A DNA stretch of 5,948 nucleotides from the NCBI GenBank assembly GCA_017938785.1, contig JAGBAU010000134.1:1-5948 (forward strand), read 5' to 3'. The translations under genes were made by a program, and so were the position numbers. Shown here one piece after another: positions 1-5,568 of this stretch. Numbering within the stretch: position 1 is the first letter of the stretch; every line of letters begins with the position of its first letter. The notes below the pieces were generated by a model. The model was given only the letters and a program-made list of their open reading frames with translations. It had not been told where the DNA came from and did no database searches. This DNA is from Clostridia bacterium. Its GTDB lineage: Bacteria; Bacillota_A; Clostridia; Christensenellales; Aristaeellaceae.

Positions 1-232
1 CCTTGGAGCAGGGATTGGAGCAGGCGGATTCCCAGTGGTCAAAGCCGCTGCCGGCGGAACCGCTGCGCTCCGTGGCGCCCTTTTCCACCAGTGCAACCTT
101 CATGCCCTTGCGCGCTGCGGCGATGGCGGCAAAGCAGCCGGCCAGGCCGCCGCCCAGCACAACAAGATCGCTCTCTACCGTTTCGCGCACGCCGAATTCA
201 TTTACATAGGGCCATTCGTAAACATTTTTCAT
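1..232 (-). CDS. FAD-dependent oxidoreductase (fumarate reductase/succinate dehydrogenase flavoprotein type), N-terminal part, cut by window edge
   Basis: Only the first 77 residues are present; the gene continues past the left edge. The start is the ATG at 232-230 (minus strand), preceded by a GGAG ribosome binding site at 247-244. The protein has a dinucleotide-binding fold near its N-terminus: hydrophobic strand VVL, then G27-x-G29-x-x-G32, a small-residue helix, and a second strand ending in E50 (VALVEKG), the acidic residue that in this fold holds the FAD ribose. It is followed by an SGSAGSGFDHW stretch (about 57-67) and Cys71 and Cys75. A Gly/Ser-rich segment after the VEK strand is typical of fumarate reductase/succinate dehydrogenase-like flavoproteins, which reduce or oxidise small organic acids. 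No signal peptide is visible, so it is probably cytoplasmic. It is divergent from a LysR regulator, which probably controls it. The substrate cannot be told from this fragment; the family call is good, the exact enzyme unknown. Confidence 0.85.
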   Translation of the reverse strand, partial: MKNVYEWPYVNEFGVRETVESDLVVLGGGLAGCFAAIAAARKGMKVALVEKGATERSGSAGSGFDHWESACSNPCSK

Positions 233-291
233 GGTTGTATCTTCTCCGATATAAACATCTCTGAGGATGACATATACATCCGACGCTACCT

Positions 292-319
292 ATTTTACCA
301 TACTTTTGTTATAATGCAA
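292..319 (-). promoter_or_regulatory. Predicted promoter of the FAD oxidoreductase gene
   Basis: Read on the minus strand there is a -35-like TTGCAT (319-314), a 16-nt spacer and a -10-like TAAAAT (297-292). This would give a leader of roughly 50 nt before the ATG at 232. The -35 box lies inside the inverted repeat described at 315-334, so a protein bound there would directly meet RNA polymerase. Predicted by eye from consensus only. Confidence 0.45.
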
Positions 320-334
320 TACTTATTGCAATAA
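315..334. promoter_or_regulatory. Palindromic operator candidate between divergent lysR and oxidoreductase genes
   Basis: Two overlapping dyads are seen. TTATTGCAATAA at 323-334 is a perfect 12-bp palindrome. TGCAATA (315-321) and TATTGCA (324-330) form a 7+7 inverted repeat around a CT centre. LysR-type regulators usually bind such AT-rich dyads (loosely T-N11-A, which fits T323 to A335) between themselves and a divergent target. The site covers the predicted -35 of both promoters, which suggests autoregulation as well as control of the flavoprotein gene. That the LysR protein at 423 binds here is inference. Confidence 0.5.
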
Positions 335-354
335 AAAGTTTTAAATGATAATAT
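326..354 (+). promoter_or_regulatory. Predicted promoter of the lysR-type gene
   Basis: A -35-like TTGCAA (326-331) is separated by 17 nt from a -10-like TAATAT (349-354), leaving a leader of about 60 nt. The -35 forms the centre of the 323-334 palindrome. A second, weaker option is TTGACT (361-366) with AAAATA (385-390) at 18-nt spacing. Sequence alone cannot decide between them. Confidence 0.4.
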
Positions 355-422
355 TTGCTATTGACTTTTTTCACCAAGTGGCGGAAAATAGAATTATAAA
401 GTAGTAGCGAAAGGATTTCAAA

Positions 423-1295
423 ATGATCAATCGCAAGATACATTATTTTATTACCCTGGCGGAATGCCTGAGCTTTACACAGACCGCCGCCCACTACAGC
501 GTTTCCCAGACGGCCATCAGCCAGTTCATATCCGCGCTGGAGGAACGGCTGGGTGTGCGCCTGTTTGAACGCAGCCAGCGTACGGTGGAGCTTACAGAGG
601 CGGGCAAGCATTACTATGCCCATGTGACGAGGATACTCAAGGAATATGATGAGGCGCTGGTGCAGACCAAGGCCATTTCCATGGGCTATACGGGCAGCCT
701 GAAGGTGGGCGTGGGCGTATATGAATATTGCTCCACGGAGGGTTTCTTCTCTGATTTTCTGAACAATCATCCGGAGATCAAGGTGGACATCATGCAGTAC
801 CCCTACAGCGAACTGACGGAGAAGCTGCGCATGGGTGAACTGAACCTGATCATCGGCGATGCGCTGTGCGAGGACGCCTTCAACCGACTCGGCCTGCAGT
901 CGCGCACGCTGTTTACCTCGCCCAATTATATCGTGGCCATGCCGGAGGTGGCACAGAAGTACGGCGGCGATGTGCGTGAGATGCTGGTGAACGAATGCCT
1001 GATCACCACCTGTGAAAACGGGGGACCGTCCTCGCTGCGCATGCTCTCTGCATTGTTCCGGGATGAATTCGGCTTTGTGCCCGGCAACATCAGCCAGACC
1101 AATTCCCTGGACGCCCAGCTGATGCTGGTGCGCGCGCGTCACGGCGTAGCCATGGTGCCGGGGTTTATAGTGGATGCGCAGGGCGCGGGCTTGGTTCGCT
1201 TTGAACTGCCCAGCCGCAGGCGCATCAGCTATAAACTGATGTGCATGAAGGACGACAAGAACCCGGCGGTGAAGCTGTTTTATGATTTCGTTTGA
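423..1295 (+). CDS. LysR-family transcriptional regulator
   Basis: The protein has 290 residues, close to the usual 290-310 of the family. The N-terminal winged helix-turn-helix spans about residues 1-60, with the typical helix pair FTQTAAHYSVSQTAISQFI (18-36) followed by the wing segment LEERLGVRLFER (39-50) and LTEAG (57-61). A linker helix leads to a periplasmic-binding-protein-like effector domain (about 90-290), starting GSLKVGVGVYE. The ATG at 423 has AAGGA at 411-415 with 7-nt spacing. Members act as cytoplasmic tetramers that sense a small molecule and activate or repress a nearby, often divergent, operon. Here the divergent partner is an FAD oxidoreductase, so the effector may be that enzyme's substrate or product; this is inference. 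No convincing terminator follows the gene: only a weak TAGAA/TTCTA pair at 1299-1316 is seen. Confidence 0.95.
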   Translation: MINRKIHYFITLAECLSFTQTAAHYSVSQTAISQFISALEERLGVRLFERSQRTVELTEAGKHYYAHVTRILKEYDEALVQTKAISMGYTGSLKVGVGVYEYCSTEGFFSDFLNNHPEIKVDIMQYPYSELTEKLRMGELNLIIGDALCEDAFNRLGLQSRTLFTSPNYIVAMPEVAQKYGGDVREMLVNECLITTCENGGPSSLRMLSALFRDEFGFVPGNISQTNSLDAQLMLVRARHGVAMVPGFIVDAQGAGLVRFELPSRRRISYKLMCMKDDKNPAVKLFYDFV

Positions 1296-1296
1296 C

Positions 1297-1384
1297 CATA
1301 GAAGCATTGAATTCTACTCTAACTGATGCTTGAACTTTACATACAGCTATGCTACCATTGTAGTATCATAGAAACGATGGAATT
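1297..1384. repeat. Pair of imperfect direct repeats flanking the ugd promoter
   Basis: CATAGAAGCATTGAATT at 1297-1313 and CATAGAAACGATGGAATT at 1367-1384 align with one gap and a few mismatches, and their starts are 70 bp apart. They lie on either side of the predicted ugd promoter in the 116-bp space between lysR and ugd. They could be paired protein-binding sites or chance similarity in a short AT-rich region. Confidence 0.25.
1330..1358 (+). promoter_or_regulatory. Predicted promoter of ugd
   Basis: TTGAAC (1330-1335) and TACCAT (1353-1358) are spaced by 17 nt. A short inverted repeat, CTAC-catt-GTAG at 1352-1363, overlaps the -10 and might be an operator. An overlapping alternative -35, TTTACA at 1336-1341, exists. 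The presence of a promoter suggests ugd is its own unit and not only read through from lysR. Confidence 0.4.
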
Positions 1385-1411
1385 ACGATCAGAAAATGAG
1401 GAGAAGTATAC

Positions 1412-2605
1412 ATGAAGATTGCAGTTGCAGGCGTAGGTTATGTAGGCCTTTCTCTGGCTGTATTGCTGGCCCAGCATAATGAAGTTGTGGCGGTGAGCAC
1501 GACTCCCGCGAAAGTGGAGAAGATCAACAACGGCATTTCTCCCATTCAGGACAACGAAATTGAAAGCTACCTTAAGGCTGATAAAGAGGGCGTGCGCCCC
1601 CTGAAGCTGACGGCAACCGTCGATAAGGAAGCAGCATACCGCGATGCGGATATGATTGTCATCGCAACCCCCACCAACTATGATGATGCCACCCATCATT
1701 TCGATACCTCTGCCGTGGAGGATGTGATTGAGACGGTGCTGAAGGTCAACCCCGAGGCGCTGATGGTGATCAAGTCCACCATTCCGGTCGGCTATACCGA
1801 CAGTGTACGCGAGAAGTACGGCATTGAGAATATCATCTTCAGTCCTGAATTCCTGCGTGAAAGCAAGGCGCTGTATGATAACCTGCATCCCAGCCGCATT
1901 GTGGTGGGTGCATACGAAGGCCAGCGGGCGGAAGCGGAGCTGTTTGCCAAGCTCTTGCAGCAGGGTGCCGTGGATGAGGATGTGGAAATACTGATTTGTC
2001 CTCCTACCGAGGCAGAAGCCATCAAGCTGTTTGCCAACACCTACCTGGCTGTGCGCGTGAGCTACTTCAATGAGCTGGATACCTATGCCCAGGTGAAGGG
2101 CCTGGATACTCAGGCGATCATTCGCGGCGTGTGCCTGGATCCGCGCATCGGCGGCCATTACAACAATCCCAGCTTTGGCTACGGCGGCTACTGCCTGCCT
2201 AAGGATACCAAGCAGCTGCTGGCAAACTATAAGGACGTGCCGCAGACGATGATTGAAGCGGTAGTGAAGTCCAATGCAGTGCGCAAGGAGTTTGTTGCCG
2301 AACAGATTCTGGCAAGAAAGCCGAAGACCGTAGGTGTATACCGCCTGACCATGAAGTCCAACAGCGATAACTTCCGTGCATCCGCCATCCAGGATGTAAT
2401 GAAAAAGATCAAAGGCGAAGGCGTGGCCATCGTCATCTATGAGCCGACGCTTGAAAACGGAAGTGAATTCTTTGGGAATCTCGTGGTAAACGATTTTGAG
2501 GAATTCAAGGCAAAGAGCGACGTCATTCTCGCCAATCGCTACGATGTGTGCCTGGATGATGTGCAGGAGAAGGTTTATACCAGAGACCTGTTCAGAAGAG
2601 ATTGA
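1412..2605 (+). CDS. ugd: UDP-glucose 6-dehydrogenase
   Basis: This cytoplasmic enzyme oxidises UDP-glucose to UDP-glucuronate in two steps, feeding capsule or other glycan synthesis. The protein has 397 residues, close to E. coli Ugd (388), and by recall matches it along its length. Seen in order: N-terminal Rossmann fold with G7-x-G9-x-x-G12, IATPTNYD (84-91), KSTIPVG (121-127), SPEFLRES (144-151) with Glu146, [10 protein letters not shown] (202-211) with Lys205, the central helix with YFNELDTYA, and [15 protein letters not shown] (255-269) with catalytic Cys261 and Asp265, then a C-terminal sugar-nucleotide domain ending VYTRDLF. All the main catalytic residues are there. The start has AGGAG at 1399-1403, 8 nt before the ATG. 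One oddity: residue 29, an Asp in E. coli Ugd that follows the second Rossmann strand and would bind the NAD ribose, is Ser here (EVVAVSTTP). The gene ends at a hairpin shared with a convergent glycosyltransferase. Confidence 0.97.
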   Translation: MKIAVAGVGYVGLSLAVLLAQHNEVVAVSTTPAKVEKINNGISPIQDNEIESYLKADKEGVRPLKLTATVDKEAAYRDADMIVIATPTNYDDATHHFDTSAVEDVIETVLKVNPEALMVIKSTIPVGYTDSVREKYGIENIIFSPEFLRESKALYDNLHPSRIVVGAYEGQRAEAELFAKLLQQGAVDEDVEILICPPTEAEAIKLFANTYLAVRVSYFNELDTYAQVKGLDTQAIIRGVCLDPRIGGHYNNPSFGYGGYCLPKDTKQLLANYKDVPQTMIEAVVKSNAVRKEFVAEQILARKPKTVGVYRLTMKSNSDNFRASAIQDVMKKIKGEGVAIVIYEPTLENGSEFFGNLVVNDFEEFKAKSDVILANRYDVCLDDVQEKVYTRDLFRRD

Positions 2606-2625
2606 TATTGCCCGGACATTGAGAA

Positions 2626-2663
2626 AAGCCACCCCCTGAAATAGAAACGACAGGGGGTGGCTT
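2626..2663. terminator. Hairpin terminator between convergent ugd and GT2 gene
   Basis: AAGCCACCCCCTG (2626-2638) pairs perfectly with CAGGGGGTGGCTT (2651-2663), a 13-bp GC-rich stem with a 12-nt loop. The stem begins 20 nt after the ugd stop. On the minus strand it is followed by TTTTCTC, on the plus strand only by TTAAG, so the U-tract is short either way and better for the minus-strand gene. A smaller inverted repeat CCCGTTCAACGGG lies at 2670-2682. Most likely a bidirectional terminator. Confidence 0.75.
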
Positions 2664-2719
2664 AAGTATCCCGTTCAACGGGCGGTTATGATTGTGGATG
2701 GGAGGTCAGATAAGCTGAA

Positions 2720-3589
2720 TCAATCCCGGGAGTCCAATTTGCGGTATAGCTCATACAGGCCGAGGTAAACCAGGATGGTTTTTGCAATGTATTTTATGGA
2801 ATGATTGTAGGTCAGTGCGGTACGGATGCAGGCCCTGGCGTCAAAATCTGCATCCTTCCGATTGTATAGCCATGTATTCCAAAGCATTCTGGCAAAGGTC
2901 TTGCTGGCATTGACCTGATTCTTGCTTAGATCCGGGTGCTTTTCAATCAACAATCTGCATGCCTGGATCAGGCGGCGGCTGTTGCTGCTGATGGAATCCG
3001 CACCGATTTCGTAGTCAACCAGGGCTTCGTCCAGGCAATAAATGCTGCACTCCTTTGCGATCCTGTACAGCAGTTCATAATCCTGGAATCGGGGCATATC
3101 GGGATCAAATTGATGAGCTTCAAATACTTCGCGCCTGCCGATGATCGCCTGCGTTCCGATGCCGAACAGATTGGCGTTGGGAGCGAGGAAGCCTTCGGGA
3201 ATCGATTTGGTCATGACGCTTCTTGTGCCGTCCGGCATTATGCGGCACAGCTTGCAGAAAACCACATCCGGAGAATGCTCTTGCAGGATGGCAAGCTGCT
3301 TTTCGAGTTTATCGCTGTGCCAGTAATCATCGCTGTCCTGAAATGCAATGTATTCGCCTTTGGCCAGGCGGACGCCCGTATTCCTGGCAACGCAGGCTCC
3401 GGCATTTTCCTGGAAATGGTATATCACTCTGCTGTCCTTGATGGACTGAACGGCTGCGGCGGTGCCATCTGTAGACCCATCATCAACCACGATAACCTCG
3501 ATATCCTTGTAGGTTTGATTGAGAATGCTGTTGATGGATGCTGCGATGGTGTTTTCCCTGTTGTAAGCCGGTATAATGACTGAGATCAC
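2720..3589 (-). CDS. Family 2 glycosyltransferase (GT-A fold), GTG start
   Basis: With a GTG start at 3589-3587 the protein has 289 residues. The GT-A domain starts at once: MISVIIPAYN (1-10), VVDDGSTDGT (34-43) with the nucleotide-binding Asp pair, ENAGACVARNTG (61-72), and FQDSDDYW (83-90) carrying the metal-binding D-x-D. RFQDYELLYRI (167-177) fits the acceptor-side catalytic base region. The C-terminal 100 residues are not recognised beyond their helical look. The family moves a sugar from a nucleotide donor to a glycan or lipid acceptor, usually at the inner membrane face; no clear transmembrane helix is seen. The reading frame stays open upstream to an ATG at 3754, but those 55 residues do not look like the family, and the promoter at 3642-3670 lies inside that extension. 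AAAGGAG at 3603-3597 sits 7 nt before GTG, and the start matches the paralogue at 5532. Donor and acceptor are unknown; nearby ugd makes a UDP-glucuronate donor possible. Confidence 0.92.
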   Translation of the reverse strand: MISVIIPAYNRENTIAASINSILNQTYKDIEVIVVDDGSTDGTAAAVQSIKDSRVIYHFQENAGACVARNTGVRLAKGEYIAFQDSDDYWHSDKLEKQLAILQEHSPDVVFCKLCRIMPDGTRSVMTKSIPEGFLAPNANLFGIGTQAIIGRREVFEAHQFDPDMPRFQDYELLYRIAKECSIYCLDEALVDYEIGADSISSNSRRLIQACRLLIEKHPDLSKNQVNASKTFARMLWNTWLYNRKDADFDARACIRTALTYNHSIKYIAKTILVYLGLYELYRKLDSRD

Positions 3590-3596
3590 TTCAGGG

Positions 3597-3603
3597 CTCC
3601 TTT
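3597..3603 (-). promoter_or_regulatory. Ribosome binding site that fixes the GTG start of the GT2 gene
   Basis: On the minus strand AAAGGAG (3603-3597) is followed by 7 nt and then GTG (3589-3587). No comparable site was noted before the upstream in-frame ATG at 3754. This decides the start at 3589. Confidence 0.8.
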
Positions 3604-3641
3604 CGAAATGCACATGGATAACTGTATGTGTCACTCTCTCT

Positions 3642-3670
3642 ATTTTAAGTTTGATGCTTAAATTTGTCAA
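3642..3670 (-). promoter_or_regulatory. Near-consensus promoter of the GT2 gene at 3589
   Basis: Minus strand: TTGACA (3670-3665), a perfect -35, a 17-nt spacer, then TAAAAT (3647-3642), one base from consensus. Transcription would start near 3635 and give a leader of about 45 nt. This is the best sigma-70/sigma-A-type promoter in the window and implies the glycosyltransferase is expressed from its own promoter, divergent from purC. Confidence 0.75.
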
Positions 3671-3676
3671 TGAAAA

Positions 3677-3706
3677 TTCGTCCATCTGAACAGACGAACC
3701 TTTTTT
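3677..3706. other. Small hairpin with T-run between the divergent GT2 and purC promoters
   Basis: TTCGTC (3677-3682) and GACGAA (3693-3698) can pair around a 10-nt loop and are followed on the plus strand by CC and six T (3701-3706). On the minus strand the stem is followed by TTTTC. The shape is terminator-like but the stem is only 6 bp, and no plus-strand gene lies just upstream. It could insulate the two divergent units, be an operator, or be chance. Confidence 0.3.
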
Positions 3707-3742
3707 CTGGTGGTAGTTTGTATAAACGGTAAAATAAACGCT

Positions 3743-3788
3743 ATTTCGGAACATTTATCGATTTTTTTTAACTATTGTACGCTATAAT
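3743..3788 (+). promoter_or_regulatory. purC promoter region with PurBox-like sites
   Basis: A perfect -10, TATAAT at 3783-3788, is present, but no good -35 is found at 15-19 nt spacing, where the sequence is a run of eight T (3762-3769). ATTTCGGAACATT (3743-3755) fits the Bacillus-type PurBox AWWWCCGAACWWT, as I recall it, at 12 of 13 positions; the miss is in the core. An inverted, weaker match (10 of 13), ATTGTACGCTATA, lies at 3774-3786 after an 18-nt gap and overlaps the -10. Known PurR sites come as inverted pairs about 16-17 nt apart, so the geometry is close. The promoter call is moderate, the PurR link tentative. Confidence 0.4.
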
Positions 3789-3835
3789 ACAGCTATAGTT
3801 ACTTCAATACATTCAGAAATGGAGTGGACACTATT

Positions 3836-4525
3836 ATGGAAAACCTGAAGCTCGTCTATACCGGCAAGACCAAGAACGTTTATGCTCTGGACAACGGCAA
3901 CTATCTGCTCAAGTTCAAGGATGATTGCACCGGCAAGGATGGTGTTTTTGATCCCGGCGAGAACTCTGTTGGCCTGACCATCGAAGGCGTTGGAGATGTG
4001 AACCTGCGCATGTCCATTTATTTCTTTGAAAAGATCAATGCCGCCGGCATTGCTACCCACTATGTAAATGCAGATCTTGAGAACACCACCATGGAAGTTG
4101 TTCCCTGCAAGCCCTTCGGCAAGGGCCTGGAAGTGATCTGCCGCCACAAGGCTGTCGGCTCCTTCCTGCGCCGCTATCGCGATTACATTGAAGAGGGCGC
4201 CGACCTGCCCGCTTATGTGGAGATGACCTTCAAGAACGATGAGCTCGGCGATCCCCTGGTTACCAAGGAAGGCCTGGTTTGCCTGGGCGTCATGACCGAT
4301 GAACAGTTCGAAACCATGAAGGAAATGACCCAGAAGATCACCCAGATCGTTGCGGACGACCTGAAGGAAAAGGGCATGATCCTCTACGACATCAAGTTCG
4401 AGTATGGCTACGATGAGAACGGCAATGTTCTGCTGATCGATGAAATCGCCTCCGGCAACATGCGCGTTTACAAGGACGGCCAGTACATTGATCCCATGAC
4501 CCTGTCCAAGCTGTTCTTTGCATAA
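3836..4525 (+). CDS. purC: Phosphoribosylaminoimidazole-succinocarboxamide synthase (SAICAR synthetase)
   Basis: The enzyme joins CAIR and aspartate with ATP to form SAICAR in de novo purine synthesis, in the cytoplasm. The protein has 229 residues (E. coli PurC 237). Seen: [11 protein letters not shown] (8-18), the ATP-loop strand; [13 protein letters not shown] (24-36); [16 protein letters not shown] (99-114), the substrate-binding segment; [14 protein letters not shown] (129-142); and the family signature LYDIKFEYG (183-191) followed by [10 protein letters not shown] (201-210). The common DE-x-x-PD-x-x-R form of that last motif is replaced here, and the C-terminus is shorter after it. This looks like a clade variant, not damage. 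The start is ATG 3836 with GGAG at 3821-3824, 11 nt upstream. A GTG at 3824 is in frame but overlaps that site and would have none of its own. Codons lean strongly to AAG, TTC and CTG, as in well-expressed genes. No other pur gene is nearby; purC is a single-gene unit between glycosyltransferases. Confidence 0.95.
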   Translation: MENLKLVYTGKTKNVYALDNGNYLLKFKDDCTGKDGVFDPGENSVGLTIEGVGDVNLRMSIYFFEKINAAGIATHYVNADLENTTMEVVPCKPFGKGLEVICRHKAVGSFLRRYRDYIEEGADLPAYVEMTFKNDELGDPLVTKEGLVCLGVMTDEQFETMKEMTQKITQIVADDLKEKGMILYDIKFEYGYDENGNVLLIDEIASGNMRVYKDGQYIDPMTLSKLFFA

Positions 4526-4530
4526 GATAA

Positions 4531-4569
4531 AAAGGAATCCCTGGCCGATTGGTCAGGGGTTCCTTTTTT
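4531..4569 (+). terminator. Rho-independent terminator of purC
   Basis: A 16-bp stem (4531-4546 with 4551-4566, two G-U pairs) closes a GATT tetraloop and runs into TTTTTT (4564-4569), six bases after the purC stop. On the minus strand the same hairpin is followed by TTTTTATC, so it can also end the convergent glycosyltransferase mRNA, whose stop is at 4576. Confidence 0.92.
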
Positions 4570-4575
4570 GTTGGT

Positions 4576-5532
4576 TCAACTGAAGAAACGAACAAAGATC
4601 CTGCCCATCCTGAGGCTGACAGCATCCAGGATTGCGATCACCTTGCGCTTGCGGTTGCGATAGTGCTTGAGATAGGGGCGCAGATTCCTGCGCAATACAG
4701 CCTGCAGGATTCTGTCCTTTTCAGCATTGCTGAATTTTCCCCTGGCTGTGATTATGCTTAGCTCTACGGCTGCGCTGCAAAGCCTTGCCTGTACGTGGCC
4801 GGAAAGCTCCGGATAATGCTGGGAAACAAAGTCGGCCTCCAGCTGCCTGCCTTCGATGACGTCATAATTCCGTATGCTCACAGCGCTGGTCATGAGGCTG
4901 TTTGCACGGTTGCGGTATACATATTGAGGCGTTTCATCGATTACAACGCGGTTTGCCGCGTGAATGAGCTGATAGGAGATGAAGACGTCCTCCATGATCT
5001 TACCGGGAGCAAAGCGAATTTCATTGAATAATCTCCGGGTGTACAGTTTTCCCCATACCGCATTGGTTTGCTTGCGCAGGCTGATATAGGATGCCATGCG
5101 TGCGTTTCCATCGAAAACCTCCGTGCCGTTGGCGCGGGCATGGTTGTTATAGGGATGCAGGCTCTTGTCCGGCTCCAGGCGCAGGCAGGGGCAGACCACA
5201 TAGTCGGCGGAATACTTCTGGCTGAGGGAAAGCATATGCTCCATGGCGGTGGGCAGCCAATAATCGTCGCTGTCCAAAAATGCAACATAGTCTCCGTGCA
5301 TTGCTTCCAAGCCTGCATTGCGGGCAGCGGAAGGCCCCTGATTCTTTTGGTGAATTACGTGCACACGGGCATCCTTTTTTGCAAAATCCTCGCAAAGCTC
5401 ACTGCTTCCATCGGTGGAGCCGTCGTCTACCAGTATGATTTCCAGATCGGTGTAGGTCTGCGCAAAGATGCTTTCCACGCATTCGTGCAGATAATCCTTT
5501 ACGTTATACACCGGAATGATGACGCTGATCAT
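4576..5532 (-). CDS. Family 2 glycosyltransferase (GT-A fold), EpsJ/CpsI-like type
   Basis: The protein has 318 residues. The GT-A domain covers about 1-200: MISVIIPVYN (1-10), ILVDDGSTDGS (33-43) with the UDP-binding Asp residues, NQGPSAARNAGL (64-75), AFLDSDDYW (84-92) with the metal-binding D-x-D (Asp87, Asp89), AVWGKLYTRRLF (158-169), and IMEDVFISYQL (179-189), whose Glu-Asp pair is the likely catalytic base. This order, with WxKLY and EDV, is common in capsule and exopolysaccharide glycosyltransferases. The C-terminal 110 residues are rich in Arg and Lys (YLKHYRNRKRK, 287-297) and end in a short hydrophobic, basic helix, which may hold the enzyme to the membrane. The ATG at 5532-5530 has GGAGG at 5543-5539 with 6-nt spacing. 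The gene follows a related GT2 after 36 bp without a terminator, so the two should share an mRNA. Donor and acceptor sugars cannot be told. Confidence 0.95.
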   Translation of the reverse strand: MISVIIPVYNVKDYLHECVESIFAQTYTDLEIILVDDGSTDGSSELCEDFAKKDARVHVIHQKNQGPSAARNAGLEAMHGDYVAFLDSDDYWLPTAMEHMLSLSQKYSADYVVCPCLRLEPDKSLHPYNNHARANGTEVFDGNARMASYISLRKQTNAVWGKLYTRRLFNEIRFAPGKIMEDVFISYQLIHAANRVVIDETPQYVYRNRANSLMTSAVSIRNYDVIEGRQLEADFVSQHYPELSGHVQARLCSAAVELSIITARGKFSNAEKDRILQAVLRRNLRPYLKHYRNRKRKVIAILDAVSLRMGRIFVRFFS

Positions 5533-5568
5533 ATTCTTCCTCCAAGGATAGGCTTATCAGGTATGCCA

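Noticed and set aside
3..334. Two short plus-strand open frames at the left edge
   Set aside because: They lie opposite the clear FAD-binding N-terminus on the minus strand and run into its promoter region; no supporting motif.
309..1307. Long minus-strand open frame (332 codons) across the lysR gene
   Set aside because: Its product resembles no family and is rich in His, Gln and Arg, as expected for the antisense of a codon-biased gene; the plus-strand LysR protein is unmistakable.
1352..2632. Minus-strand open frame of 426 codons covering all of ugd
   Set aside because: It is the antisense shadow of ugd. Its length reflects few stop complements in this codon usage. No family motif is seen, and the known Ugd motifs are all on the plus strand.
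2670..2682. CCCGTTCAACGGG palindrome as a separate terminator or regulator site
   Set aside because: The stem is only about 5 bp with no T-run, and it sits beside a much stronger hairpin at 2626-2663.
2936..3583. Plus-strand open frame opposite the GT2 gene
   Set aside because: It shows no recognisable motif, while the minus strand carries the full set of GT2 motifs, a promoter and a ribosome binding site.
3824..3835. Earlier GTG start for purC
   Set aside because: It would overlap the GGAG site that serves ATG 3836 and has no ribosome binding site of its own; the extra four residues add nothing to the family fold.
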